Source: Grifola frondosa
Lineage: Eukaryota > Basidiomycota > Agaricomycetes > Polyporales > Grifolaceae
Reading direction: 5' to 3'
Assembly: GCA_001683735.1 (NCBI GenBank)
Contig: LUGG01000015.1
Span: 62,001 to 126,000, forward strand
Length of the DNA: 64,000 nt
Shown: in pieces, positions 32,553 through 43,794 of the stretch
Numbering within the stretch: the first letter of the stretch is position 1
Layout of the letters: each line of letters starts with the position of its first letter
Notes under the pieces: generated by a model
The model's input: the letters and a program-made list of their open reading frames with translations, nothing else
The model's database searches: none
What the model was told of the DNA's origin: nothing
Made by a program: the position numbers and the translations under genes

Positions 32553-33754
32553 ATGGACCCATCGCTGTATAAGGATCTCAAAGTTAAGAGGGGTTGAACT
32601 ACCACTATTATTACACTCCTGCTTCTGAAGGAAAGCCCACTCTGCTATTCATACATGGCTTTCCCTCTACTTCCTACGACTGGACCAGGCAGATCAAGCA
32701 TTTCCAGCCGAAGGGCTATGGGATTATTGCCCCCGATCTGCTTGGATATGGTGGTACATCCAAGTCTCTGAATGTTGACGATTTTCGCGTGTCCCTCATG
32801 TCAGCAGACCTTGTTGACATCCTCGACGCCGAGCATGTCGATAAGACGATCGGCATTGGACATGATTGGTGAGACGATAATTTCCGTACTGTATGAACAT
32901 AGAGATCTCTTATTGCTACGTTTTAGGGGCTCCCTCCTCCTGTCGAGAGTTGCATTGCTCTATCCTGAGCGCTTCCATGGGTTCGCGTTTCTCGCGCTGT
33001 CATATTTGCCGCCACAGGCGACCGAGTTCAACCTCGATGCTATGAATGCATTCTTAAAGCAGGCCACCGGATACGAGACCTACGCATACTGGGTACTTTT
33101 CAATCGCGAGGATGCTCATGAGATAATCGAGAAACACGTACATATTAGCTCAATTCGGTGCTCGACTAGTGTTCATGATTTTTAGCCTGACAGTTTTCTC
33201 CAACTGCTCTATCCCAAAGATCCGCAGATGTGGTTCACTGGTATGTCTACGTCGGGCAAAACACTCGAGTGGGTCGAAGGTAATACCCAGCCCGGCAAGG
33301 CGGACTACTTGACGCAGGAGGTGTGTGACTTCTCTCACCTTGAAGATGTCCCAGCCTGATCTTGAATATCAGGAATACGACTTGATTCGCAAGAACCTCT
33401 TCGACGGCGGGCTTCGCTCGCCTCTGAACTGGTACAAGTGCTGGATCCGTAACCACAATCTCGACGACAACAAAAGTATGTGGCTTCTCGCTCGGCCTCA
33501 TCTTCACTCTTCACCTGAACGATTTCCCATCAGAGATACCCGAATCGGCCTACAAGCTGCAGAAGCCCTCGTTCTTTGCCGCCGCGACGAAGGACGCTGT
33601 TTGCAGTGCAGTCCATGGCAAGGCTACTATGACCCAGTTCAGCTCCGATGTCAAAATTGTGGACTTTGACGTCGGCCATTGGGTGCAATTTGAAGCTACC
33701 GAGGCGCTCAACAAAGAGCTGGAGGTTTGGTTCGAAGCCCTTCCCCTCAACTAA
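32553..33754 (+). CDS. Epoxide hydrolase-like alpha/beta hydrolase (needs one frame correction)
   Basis: Exons end or begin at 32868/32927, 33137/33186, about 33321/33382 and 33475/33535, all in phase. Family features are the oxyanion motif HGFPSTSYDW, the nucleophile Asp in GHDWGS, a cap region (YETYAYWVLFNREDAHEI), and the catalytic His in FDVGHWVQFE. Such soluble hydrolases open epoxides, often from lipids or xenobiotics. The obvious start MDPSLYKDLKVKRG (ATG 32553) is one base out of frame with LNYHYYYTPASEGKP. One extra T in the run near 32594 would restore continuity. Within the remaining frame there is no other early ATG. The gene is either freshly inactivated or contains a sequence error. 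Confidence 0.82.
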
Positions 33755-34239
33755 CTACCTCATACCGGTAAGTCTGGAATTTTGCTTACCGTGTTGGATT
33801 CTGAACCCTTTTCGAGCGCCGATTGCGTCCCGGAACTTTTGTACCGCTTGATGATGTGAGAATGATGGCAAAGAATGTAAGAATATCATGATAGGAGTTT
33901 GAGTTGCCATTCGTTGCGCATGTAGCAATGATCGTTCTGTCTGGTTATCAATATACTGTTAGCTTGAAGTCTTCATTCTTTGTTCTGCGCAGTCACCAAG
34001 TAGTCAAGTGGTATTCGTCGACGGACGTACATCTTACACGAAAAAGGTGCAGCGTTTAACGTTTAAGGGAGGACTTCCAAATTTGGCAATATTCGCGCGT
34101 AGCACATCACATGATGCGTTACCCCGCACCCCGCATGTGATTCGGGGATGTTTCCGTGCACATTCCACTGCGCGTGTTCCGTCCGACCGCAAAAGTCGAC
34201 CAGCACCTCCTCACCACCATCGACGACGACCACGAAGAC
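33755..34239. other. Intergenic, nothing recognised
   Basis: Between two plus-strand genes; holds the presumed 3' UTR and the next promoter. Confidence 0.4.
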
Positions 34240-36274
34240 ATGAGTATCGCACACGGCATCCGCACCCTCGGCGTCCTCGGCGCAGGCCAAATGGGTGCGT
34301 CCGCTGCTTTCTTCTCCCGTCGTACTGATCGCGACCTACGACCGCATCTCAGGTCTTGGCATCGCCTTTGTCTCTGCGGTACACGCACGCGTCCCCGTGC
34401 TCCTGCACGACCGCGCGCCCGCGCAAATCAAGTCGGGCCTCGCGCTCATGGACAAGCTCCTCGCAAAGGACGTCGCGAAGGGCCGTTTGTCGGCTGAGGA
34501 GGCGAAGGAGGCGCGCGACCGCGTCACCGTAGTCGATCAGGAGAAGGGCTTCAAGGGCTTCCGCGACGTGGACATGGTTGTCGAGGCCGTGTCGGAGAAC
34601 CTCTCTCTCAAGCAGACGATCTTCCGCTCTCTCTCGACCGAGCTCTCCCCGAGCACTATCCTTGCGTCGAACACGTCCTCTATCAGCATCACTAAAATTG
34701 CTGCTGCCACCATTCCTGAGGGGAAAACCGCTTCTGATGCGGAGGGGAAGCAAAGCGCGTCCAGGGTTGTCGGTGAGTTACATTTTTGGATCTTGCCAGA
34801 ATTCCGTCGAGTGGCTCGAATATGTTTCTGTCATTTTTACGGAGGTGTAACATTATCGGCATAGATTTTTCTGGAAGAAGGCGCCATCGAGGGCGTCTTT
34901 ACGGGACCTAGCTTTCGTTCGTGTCGAATTAGACGCAGCAACTTCTCTCCAGAATGTGCTATTTAAAGACGATCCTTGTCTACGCGCCCTATTGACGCCT
35001 ACCGAATGTCGACTGTTCTCGCCTTGTAACACTTTCAGTTCTAGTTGCTTACATATTATCTTCTAGGCCTCCATTTCTTCAATCCCGTCCCCGTAATGGT
35101 GCGTCTCGTTGGCCCAGACCAACCCCCCGGTCAAGCACCTTGCATTTTTCTAATACTCACCTGCGCTCTGATTTCATCTACGTTCGGCATCATATATTCA
35201 AATCATGCGTGACTCCCATGTGCAAAAACTCGCGGCCCACGAGCAGAAACTCGTTGAGCTGATCTCGGCGCTGCAGACATCCTCGGAGACGCTTGACCGT
35301 GCCCGTGCATTTGCGGTCGCGTGTGGAAAAGGTCTGTCCGCAATATCATGTTTCCTCACCGGATCCCGATAAGGCAAAGCAACCCACTTTGCGCCGCTCT
35401 TTCATTTTCCTGCGATCAAGCGGTGCCCATCTGTTGCGCGCGCATGCGTACAGTATGCTGTAGGTCTTGTGCCTGCATATGCGTTGTTTTCGCCTTTTTC
35501 CGGGGCTCGCCCGTCGGCACTGCCTTACCTCTGTTTGCTTACTTGAAATCTTGGCCGCTCCATCAGAGGTGACTACCTCCCAGGATGTTCCTGGGTTCGT
35601 GGCAAACGCACTGCTTATGCCGTTCATCAACGAGGTACGTGGATCGATCTGATGAAGACTTCACTCGCTGACTCCGCTGCACATATACTTCTACACCTAA
35701 TCTTGCAACATTCCTCTCGACTGTCGTGTGATCTATCACGGGATGCCACGGACAGGCGATCATGTGTCTGGAGAAGGTGAGGTATCGCATGTTTTTTCTT
35801 TGTTTTGAGAAGCTTCGTCTGCTTCTTGGTCCGCAATCAGAGTTATATTGATCGTGCTTGCGTAGGGCACGGCAACTCGGGATGACATTGACAAGACACT
35901 GCGGTTGGGGATGAATCACCCAATGGGGCCGCTGCAGTTAGGTGCGTGCTTGACCTATCACGCGTGCTGATGTGGAGTTGTCTGACTTCTCTTCGCAGCC
36001 GACTTGTGAGTGCGAAAGTGTATGCTGTTGTGCACCGCTCATTATTCTTCCGCGTGTCTCTCCAATGATCCGTCGACCACACGACCCTCCGTCCGGAAAA
36101 ATCCTGCACACTGCCCACAGCATTGGCCTCGACACGTGTCTTGCGATCCAGCAGACGCTGTACGCGGGGACGGGCGACTCGAAGTACCGCCCGAGCATCC
36201 TGCTTGAGCGCATGGTCGACGCGCAGTGGCTTGGGAAGAAGAGCGGGAAGGGCTTCTACGACTACCCGCAGTAA
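34240..36274 (+). CDS. 3-hydroxyacyl-CoA (3-hydroxybutyryl-CoA) dehydrogenase
   Basis: Nine exons reconstruct one protein: 34240-34294, 34353-34772, 35067-35098, 35247-35331, 35567-35634, 35756-35776, 35866-35941, 35999-36005 and 36121-36274, all in phase. Visible features are the Rossmann motif [15 protein letters not shown], the NAD-domain segment [23 protein letters not shown], then HFFNPVPVM and [13 protein letters not shown]. The C-terminal dimer domain follows ([20 protein letters not shown] and [18 protein letters not shown] ending). It oxidises short-chain 3-hydroxyacyl-CoA with NAD; mitochondrial or peroxisomal location is not decided. Oddities are a 7-nt exon and a 21-nt exon, and the introns of 294, 148 and 235 nt are long for this window. 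Confidence 0.92.
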
Positions 36275-37611
36275 ACGCCGCGTTACGAGTCGGAGCGGAC
36301 CGGGCGAGCTGGTTAATAGTATCGGTGCAACCGCTGAAATTTTGGCAACGTGGTCCACGCTACGGCGGTCGTGTGACGAGCCAGCGAGGTGCAGGTGCGG
36401 TGTCTGTGAGGTGCTGTCAACGGAGGACGCTTCGCATCCTCGTTAATACAGATTCATTCCATTTTGATAGACATCGGGAGTTGCACGGTCGTTCCGCCGC
36501 TCGTGAGTAGGAGAAAACAAGTGAGTGTTGGTGCTATGCGGCAGTGCAGCTCTTACCTGTGAGGGCGAGCTCAGACGTGGAACGGGCGTGGTTCATGACG
36601 TTTGGCTCAGTTGTGCAAATGTGACTATGTGACTATGGGCGTCAACGGTATATCTCGATCCAATCCGTCACACTCGCATCCAAAAGAGGAATGTGTGTTG
36701 TTGCCGATCATGCCATCAGAAAACTCAAATGACTCAGGTAGCTAGGTCTCAGGCAGACGTCCCAGGGCTCCGTTTCTCATGTTCCCATTCGCAAATTCAT
36801 GGAGTTCGGAGCTGAAAACATATAGCAAGAAGGCTGACTGTAATCAAATACAGTCAGCATCCAGGTGAGGCGAGGACGGACTAGGATGAGGCCGTAGCTT
36901 TCTGGATCCCGAGCGAGACCGCGATGATCATCCGAGCACTGATCGTCGTCAATGCCATTGACGATTGACCGTCGTCGAGCAGCAGCGCACCTTTTTTACC
37001 CCATATTCTGGCGCAAAGCTCAGCAATTGCCTCCAGCGCAGCGACTTACGACCGCGTTGGATAATAGTCTAACGACCGCCACCTGATCGTACTCCGAGAA
37101 TTTTCGTCGCGGAGAATCCCATCTCGGCAGTAAGTTCTAGCGTCGATGGCGCGTGTCGGGCCGGCCGGGATTCAAACTGCTTGCAAGATGCAATGAGGCC
37201 GATTTCGCCTGGATGGGACTACGGAGGACTAAGATCGGTCTGTAACTCTCTAGGCGAGGCACTTTCTCACATGGATGCCCAGCACAGCTCACAAATATGG
37301 CAGTAGGACTTCCCGTGGACATCGAACTCTGACAATGCCCATATCAATATGTGCGCTTGCTGCGTTGCCCGCGGACACATCAGAACGCTCCGCCGTTCTG
37401 ATTCCCCCCACTAACTCAGCACGTCCCTTGCATCGTGCTTATCACACGACTCTTCTGGAATTGTGCCTTGCTCTGCCGTGCGCTCATACTGTCCCCCTTC
37501 GGAGATGGCAGAAGTGCCTGCTGCTCGTTTTGATCGGCACCATGAGCCTCGCTGCGTTGTGTCCTTTTCGTTTTATTTCACGAATCGTATTTAAGCGTTT
37601 GGTTTGAGACA
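36275..37611. other. Intergenic, nothing recognised apart from a hairpin
   Basis: About 1.3 kb with only short ORFs and no domain. A perfect 10-bp stem lies at 36833-36858 and a smaller palindrome TCGTCAATG-C-CATTGACGA near 36945-36963. Confidence 0.4.
36833..36858. repeat. Perfect 10-bp hairpin
   Basis: GCTGACTGTA-ATCAAA-TACAGTCAGC in an intergenic stretch. It is not followed by a T-run and its function is unknown. Confidence 0.6.
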
Positions 37612-38194
37612 TTGTGGCTCCAAGCACCTCAGCCACCGAACAAACCTCTCTACTCTCGAACCCATTCACCAACATCGTACGTGTTCTCTATGTTACCCCA
37701 GTGAACTCGTTTACCGACTGTGGTACAGGGCTTCACTCATAATGTGTCAGAAGGAGTGGTGAGTATAGACATCGCTCTCCTTGCTTGATAGCGTTCACGC
37801 ATGCTCAATGTTGCACGCAGTCTTGGAAACTACCACCGCAAGTGCGAGGTACGTGCTTCATGGGCCTTCCTCTCCACTACCCCTCACTCAACGCTTGTAC
37901 AACCCGCAGCACTTCGTCAAGCTCTACGAGACCGGAAACATCATCGATTGCGGGTCCCCAACTGCGCTCTCAGCTCCGCGCACAGACATCCCCAAGGAAT
38001 GCGGTGCAAGTGTTCGAATGTACGTATACCCTAAATATTAGAGCTGCTTTCCTGACTCGCGGCTGATTGTCCCCCTCACTTCGCAGGTCTGGCGGGAGTA
38101 CCGCAAGATTGCGAGCCTTATCCATGACCGGTGCGAGGCCTGCCACAAAGCGGCGTGGGCGACGGTTGAACGCGAATCTGGTCGTTTATATTGA
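37612..38194 (+). CDS. Small intron-rich hypothetical gene (start codon not found)
   Basis: There is a chain of short candidate exons separated by good GT-AG introns: APSTSATEQTSLLSNPFTNI (ending 37677), GFTHNVSEGV (ending about 37757), a 28-nt exon ending at the donor near 37849, a long exon from about 37910, and a last exon from about 38087 ending VWREYRKIASLIHDRC...ERESGRLY with the stop at 38192-38194. The reading frame of exons 3 and 4 is ambiguous. The expected ATG before APSTS is absent (ATTGTGGCTCC in its place), so the start is either lost or in an undetected upstream exon. Several Cys pairs occur but I do not recognise the family. Confidence 0.38.
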
Positions 38195-38534
38195 CCTCCG
38201 CTTCCTATCTTATCGCCACTCTATTTATTTTTCTGCCAACAACCGCATCTTCTGGCAGGACACGATGTCCCTACGGTTTCGTGGATACCCCGGTGTTGAG
38301 TGTACCAAGTTGAATTGACTTACTTAACGACGGATGTAATTTTTCGTACACGTCTTACAATTTCTAGCACTTCCTGACTCACGAATAATGGCAAAGATCG
38401 ACAAGCCACATGCCGGCCTCGTATGGTCAGATGACATACGTCGGAGTAAAATAAGGTTACCCCGTTGTACCTGCAAACGGCTTGAGATCAGTAAGATTAA
38501 GGAAACCGACCAGCTCATACCACGATAGCAATTC
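38195..38534. other. Short convergent spacer
   Basis: 3' flanks of two convergent genes. Nothing was recognised. Confidence 0.4.
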
Positions 38535-41500
38535 CTAGAGCCCTCTCTTATCTCGATGAAATCTTCCCAACTCCCCCATCGCCTGCCCAAAGCTGTCCGT
38601 AATGACCGTGCCCTCCCCGATCCACTTCGGCAACTTGTTACGGATGCGGGTCGAGGCGTATCGACCGTCAATCAGCACCAGAGACGCCCAATCGCCCTGA
38701 TGCCGGATGGCACGACCTGATCATGAGATGCACATTTCAGATACCATCCCGTGATCCGCAAGATACCGCTGCACTGCGCACCGATGCTCTGGTTGACTGC
38801 GTTCATGCACATGTTCTCGTACAGCTCCGTCGCAGCGTCTTTGGCACCGCCTGCGGGCTTTTCGGGGCCCCTATGCCGCTGATCGAGTCTGTTCACGTAA
38901 TTCATGCGCTCGCGCAGTTCGGGGGAGGCGAGATTCGCGAATGGAAGGCCAATGATCACAACCGCGCGCGCAAGGTCGTCTGTGAAGTTCAGGCCTTCAG
39001 ACAGCTTGGCGCCGATCACAGCAAAGAGGAGCGCTCCATTCATCTTCTTTGCTTTCGCATTTCCGGGTATGGTGCAGGGTGCGGTCTGTGGCATGAGAAA
39101 TTTTTCAAGATGGGAATGATGAGTCTCTGCTGCGATGCTGTGCAAGAACAGAATCCTCGCTCACAGAGTCATGGATCACTGCAGCATATTCGCGCAATAC
39201 GTTCTCGGTCTGAACGCTATCTTGAGGCTCTAAGAAGACCTGGTGACGCATCATTACTACAATGACATGATCATTGCACGGACATAAAAGACAGCACACC
39301 TTCTTCTTCGCTTTGAGCTTCTCCATCACACCACTGCGCTCCCACGCACTCGCCAGGGTGTTCAGGAAGGCGTAGGATGGCAGGAAGACGACTATGCCTG
39401 CATGGACCACGTTCGCGAAGTTGAACAAGATCTGACCAAGCTCTGCGATCTGTCGATGTCAAAGATTGTTCGTAAGATTACATCCAGCATGCGATGTACA
39501 TAACGGCAGTGGTGATGCACGCACCAACGCCTGGTCACCGCGTTGCTCATATTTAAATAGCAAATCGGAGCCTCGAGGACCCTTCTTCAGAACAAGTGTT
39601 TGCAAATTGGATGCTGGAATGATATGTCCACAGGAGAACGTTGACAATCGTTCGATCGAAAGGTTCGCGAAAAGCTGATTGGTGATATCGGAGATCTGGA
39701 GGACGCGAACTGCATGAGATGGGTTCTTCAACGAGACAGCAGAAGGCTCGTACCGGCGACATCGTTCCCCCAGCGAGAACAACGGAGCGGGCAGAATCAA
39801 CCACCTCCTGAAAGTATGTTGATGGATTAAGATGTTGGTACTTGATCTCAACCTGGTTGTCCACGATCGAAAACGTAACACGTCCATCTGTGGCGTATGT
39901 CAGGATTCGAGTCATGCGCAGTCAAGCAATTACTGACCATCACTTGCCGCAGTGAGCGCCGTTATGAAGCTCTCAACAGCGTGCAAAGGTGGAGTAGTAC
40001 TCGACAGCCGTGCTAACTTCGCGAGTTTCGTGGCATCTGGAGAACACACGCATCAGTAACTGTTTGTGTTGCGGCGATAGCATAAAGAACCTTGCCCGGC
40101 GGCCTTTTCCAGCGCCTTCACTGAGTACCCTGAGATCTTGCGCGCGATCTATTCATCGATAGGGCTTAATTTCCTGCACTATCTAGAAAGGGGAGGCCTC
40201 ACCTTGCTGCTACGAAGATACGACTCCACTTCCAACAGATTGACGCCCTCCGTCTTGCGGCCAAGACGCTGGAGCACTCGCCAGATGTTATTACTTCCAC
40301 GCCTGCGCCATGCGTCTTTCCGTCCTTCATGGCGTTGCTCATCTGCGCCTGCCATTCTTCAGCGTATCGAGAAAGCGCATCCAGCAAACCAGTGAGCCGC
40401 TTGAGGTGCAGCGCGTGTGTGGTTGTGAGGCGTGTACAGAAGCGCCCGAGATATATAGAAAGCTGGTGTCGTGCGGTGGAGAGCGTGCGCAGAGGAAGGC
40501 GGGTGGTGGAGAGAGAAAGAAGTGTAGAGATCAGATCTATATCATGGGGAGCAAGATAGGACCATCAGAAAAGAGCACACAAGGAGATGCTCGACTACGC
40601 GTACTGTGTGCTTCGTCGATAACGACTACTTGATCCGTAAGATCGATTCCGAGGGCCTCTCTGGCTGTCTTTTGAAGCAAGAGATTGTACGGCAGGAGGA
40701 CGAGCTGGAGTCAAACAAATAGGTTGTGGGTACTCAGACATCATAAACTATTGTTGCTCACTTGCGCTTGCGGAATAGCTCGCCGCGACCCAAAGTAAGG
40801 ACATGTATCGGCAGCTTTCCCTGTTATTAACAGATCTTCAATATCTTTGGGTGTCGCCTGGAATCGTTATGTTGATGTAGCTCATAAACGAATTGCGTGG
40901 AAAAATGTACAGATTACATACAAGAATTTGATCCCGCAAATCAAGCATGCGAGTCTCTTCGTCTATAGGTGGAAGATGAGGGCAACGTTTCTTGCCCTTC
41001 TCTATGGAAATCAATGTTAGCCAGGGATGTTGAGAATCGTTTTGTGATGCGTACCGCCTAACATTTGCCGACACGCTTCATCCAGATCCCCCGCCTTTCC
41101 GCGTAAACTTTCATTGATGCATAGTTGTTTTCGAGAGCCCAAAGACACCGTACGCGCACAAGCACCATCATTGTTATCGTCTTCTAGATCGGGAGTGTCT
41201 TCAGAGAGCATGGATATTGACCGTTTCAGGGGATGGGACGTGACAACTGGGTATTCATCGGGAGAGGGCGCTACGGTGACAGTCATATTCAGGTCTAGTT
41301 TCAGTTTGCGCAGTTCATGAAGAACCTGAGACAATTGCGAATGAGTGCGGGACGCGTAATATATCTTGGTGCAGACAGGTTCTTGCTGTTCTCCGTTCGG
41401 ACTAGATAATACGGATGCGCCGTGTTGCAACCTAGAAACATTCGCGGTATATACATGTCCTTATGAATGATTGACAGAGTGAAGCAGCGAAGACGCACTT

Positions 41501-42243
41501 CTGCATCAATGCACGGACTGCAGGAGAGATGTTGCCCTCATCATCAGACCCGTCTGGTTTTGAATCTGAGTCGGGCAAAAATGTGGCATCTTCATCGTCG
41601 AGCTCACAATCCGCTCGATCTAACGTAGCGTTGCTGGTGGATAATTTCTGAACATGAGTCCCCAAATTTGCATCAGTTGACATTCAAAAGGGTTGGTTAG
41701 GAGCCACGATATCGTACCGATCTTTTGCATACACGGCCCTTGGCAAGTCTTCGCATTTCCTCTTCCTTCTTCCGCGCTTTCGTGAGGCGTTCTGCATATT
41801 CTCGTTCCTCCATCTCCATCTCGCGTCGCCGACGATCAAGTGTTTGAGCAAGAACCCAGTCTGGTCCAACTGACAAAAAAAGGCAAGACGTTTAAAACCA
41901 ATTTCCACACCAGACAGCAAACACGTTCACCGTCATCTTCGGTGGTCAACGCAGCCAGTTTGCCCTTTCGTGCACGAGATTGTTCATCCTTTAGCCAGGT
42001 CAATGACGAGCATAACAAGCTGAGTGTCTTTCCCTACAGAAGATGCGTGCCATTGAGTGGAATAAGCCTTTATAAAAGAACTTGCCAATGTTTGAAACGA
42101 ACGGTACCAGTGGGGCTTTCGACAATGGTGACCTTCCGATCTTCAATGGAGGAGTAGAGGTGGCGCATCAGGTCAAGCTGGATATCATATGGGCTGAAAG
42201 GGAATGCGATGAATGATCCGGGGGTGCTCAGCTTGAGTGACAT
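38535..42243 (-). CDS. CHL1: CHL1/DDX11-type ATP-dependent DNA helicase (FeS, XPD family)
   Basis: A long multi-exon gene starting [20 protein letters not shown] (42243). Motif I is split by an intron: ESPTGT | GKTLSLL. Motif Ia is [20 protein letters not shown]. The four FeS-cluster cysteines are visible in [28 protein letters not shown] and ADTCPYFGS. Motif II is VVVIDEAHS. Later motifs are [48 protein letters not shown], then NQSIG | [10 protein letters not shown] across an intron near 38718-38757. These match CHL1/DDX11 in order and wording. The protein acts in sister-chromatid cohesion and genome stability in the nucleus. The C terminus (PKWIGEGTV..., stop at 38535-38537) follows the conserved end closely. 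Confidence 0.92.
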
Positions 42244-43359
42244 CGTACGAAGATAGCGGTATGTTTGGATGACGGCTTTCTTCGTTGCGTAGACAAGAAC
42301 TTTTCTCAGATACCAAGCTCAAACGTCAAACGACAGCTTGCAATGTGCTTTTACGCCAGACTTCGACCGAACCAAAGTTAAAATCGACCAAGCATGGTGA
42401 CTGTAAGAGGGTGTAGGAAGCGCCCCAAGTACACGGTTGTGGCGTTTCGAAACGCGTTTGTGGCTGACGCGTCGTGAGAATTTTGGTTTGTGCTCCTCTT
42501 TGACTTTCTCATCTCACTTCAAATTAATTCATTCCATGCTCTAACGAATTTCTGCTGGTGATTATTTTTGATAATACATTTCATATCCATCGTCGAAGCA
42601 TTAGCGGGATTACCGCGCACTGGACCGCTGACGATGAAGTCGACTGTCTTCTGCTCGTCAAGTCATGATGCGCAGTGACTTCCCTGCATCACAATGTCAT
42701 ATGAATCAGCTGCTTCATAGGGTGACTTCCACGTAAAGTTGAAGCATCTGCATCTCACTTCTCCGTTCCTAGAGATTCTTTCAGGTATGTATTGAATCAT
42801 CAATGAGAGATGGTCAGTATAGGGCATCAAACATGTTCATGGGGATGTGACTGTTGGCCCATTTGGGCCGCGGTACCAAAACCTTTCCGTAGATGTGTAC
42901 GAAGAACGGCGCACCGGGTTGAGCGGGAGCAAGAACGACCTTGTGAGTCCAACACCACCTGCGCTTTGTGATTCACATACTGACAGGATTCATCAGTCTC
43001 TCGATGTAGAGCGAAACCACTCGCGCTCCTCGAGGACTATGACACTTGCGATATTGTCTATGAGAGTATCGGAGCTTCAAGCCTTCAACCTCTGGATTCA
43101 TTCTACAAGACCTTTGTTTTCTCAATGTGCATGCGAATCGCGCTGTTTTAACTGGGCACTTTCAGCACGAGGTGCGCCGTTACATCCGTTACTTGTTTTA
43201 ATCACTCGATTTGATTCTCTCGGCGTACAAGAAAACTCCATCAACCACGCATATTCCTGCTTGAAGGCTGCGGCCGTGCATTCCGGAACACGATGCTGTA
43301 CGCAAATATTAGCATTCGTAAGTCCGCAGCCGCTCTACACACACTCACCATGATATCCA
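42244..43359. other. Intergenic; one unsupported 168-codon frame
   Basis: A plus-strand open frame (42847-43353) has no recognisable domain. A different frame in the same place reads LLEDYDTCDIVYESIGASSL, so an undetected or decayed gene is possible here. I do not call one. Confidence 0.35.
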
Positions 43360-43794
43360 TCAGTTGTGCACTCTGGTCAGCCCGATCGTCGCGCCATCAG
43401 TCTTCTTGTTGATAGAGAGGTATTCCCCGCCGCCGTCGGAGGTGATGTACAGAGGACGCAATTTCTCGTCCACGTTCATACACATCTTGTATCCCCCACC
43501 TTCCACGTCGTTGAAGTAGAAGCACTCCCATGATCCCTGGTCCGAACCCTTGCTCTCGCATTTGAGGTTCTCGTAGCGGTTCCTCCCCATGCGGACTCCC
43601 GTCCCGACGCAGACGAAGCCCCAGCGATCGTCGCTGTCGAGCGTGCACAAGAAGATCTGGGTGAAGTCACCGGGCTCGTACGGCTGAAGGTAGATATCGG
43701 TGCCCTTGTGGGTGAACACCTTGGAGTCATCGCCGTAGATACTGATCACGTAGTGACCGCCTCTCACGAGCACGTCGTTTCCGGGTAGCGACAT
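43360..43794 (-). CDS. Small beta-trefoil-like protein, paralog B
   Basis: A 144-aa protein starting MSLPGNDVLVRGGHYVISIY (ATG at 43792-43794) and ending GATIGLTRVHN. It is the clean version of the protein at 16053-16544, with about 65-70% identity by eye. Conserved blocks are FTHKGTDIYLQPYEPGDFTQ, WGFVCVGTGVRMGRNRYENL, CESKGSDQGSWECFYFN, GGGYKMCMNV and ITSDGGGEYLSI. The repeated Gly-rich strands and WExFYF are consistent with a beta-trefoil of the fascin/lectin kind, although no such family can be proven by eye. There is no signal peptide. The frame is open another 51 codons upstream, but the paralogs stop matching there, so the start chosen is the conserved one. Confidence 0.75.
   Translation of the reverse strand: MSLPGNDVLVRGGHYVISIYGDDSKVFTHKGTDIYLQPYEPGDFTQIFLCTLDSDDRWGFVCVGTGVRMGRNRYENLKCESKGSDQGSWECFYFNDVEGGGYKMCMNVDEKLRPLYITSDGGGEYLSINKKTDGATIGLTRVHN

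Noticed and set aside
26461..36274. Secondary-metabolite or catabolic gene cluster (permease, protease, epoxide hydrolase, dehydrogenase)
   Set aside because: No backbone enzyme (PKS, NRPS, terpene synthase, P450) or cluster regulator is present, and the genes are ordinary housekeeping or degradative functions.
36833..36858. Hairpin as a transcription terminator
   Set aside because: Intrinsic terminators are bacterial, the site lacks a T-run, and it lies in fungal intergenic DNA.
38087..38194. CxxCH heme-binding motif (CEACH) in the 37.6 kb gene
   Set aside because: A single occurrence in a protein with no cytochrome features and uncertain frame; probably coincidental.
42847..43353. 168-codon plus-strand open frame as a gene
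   Set aside because: No conserved motif, mixed composition, and a competing frame looks equally protein-like. Not enough to call.
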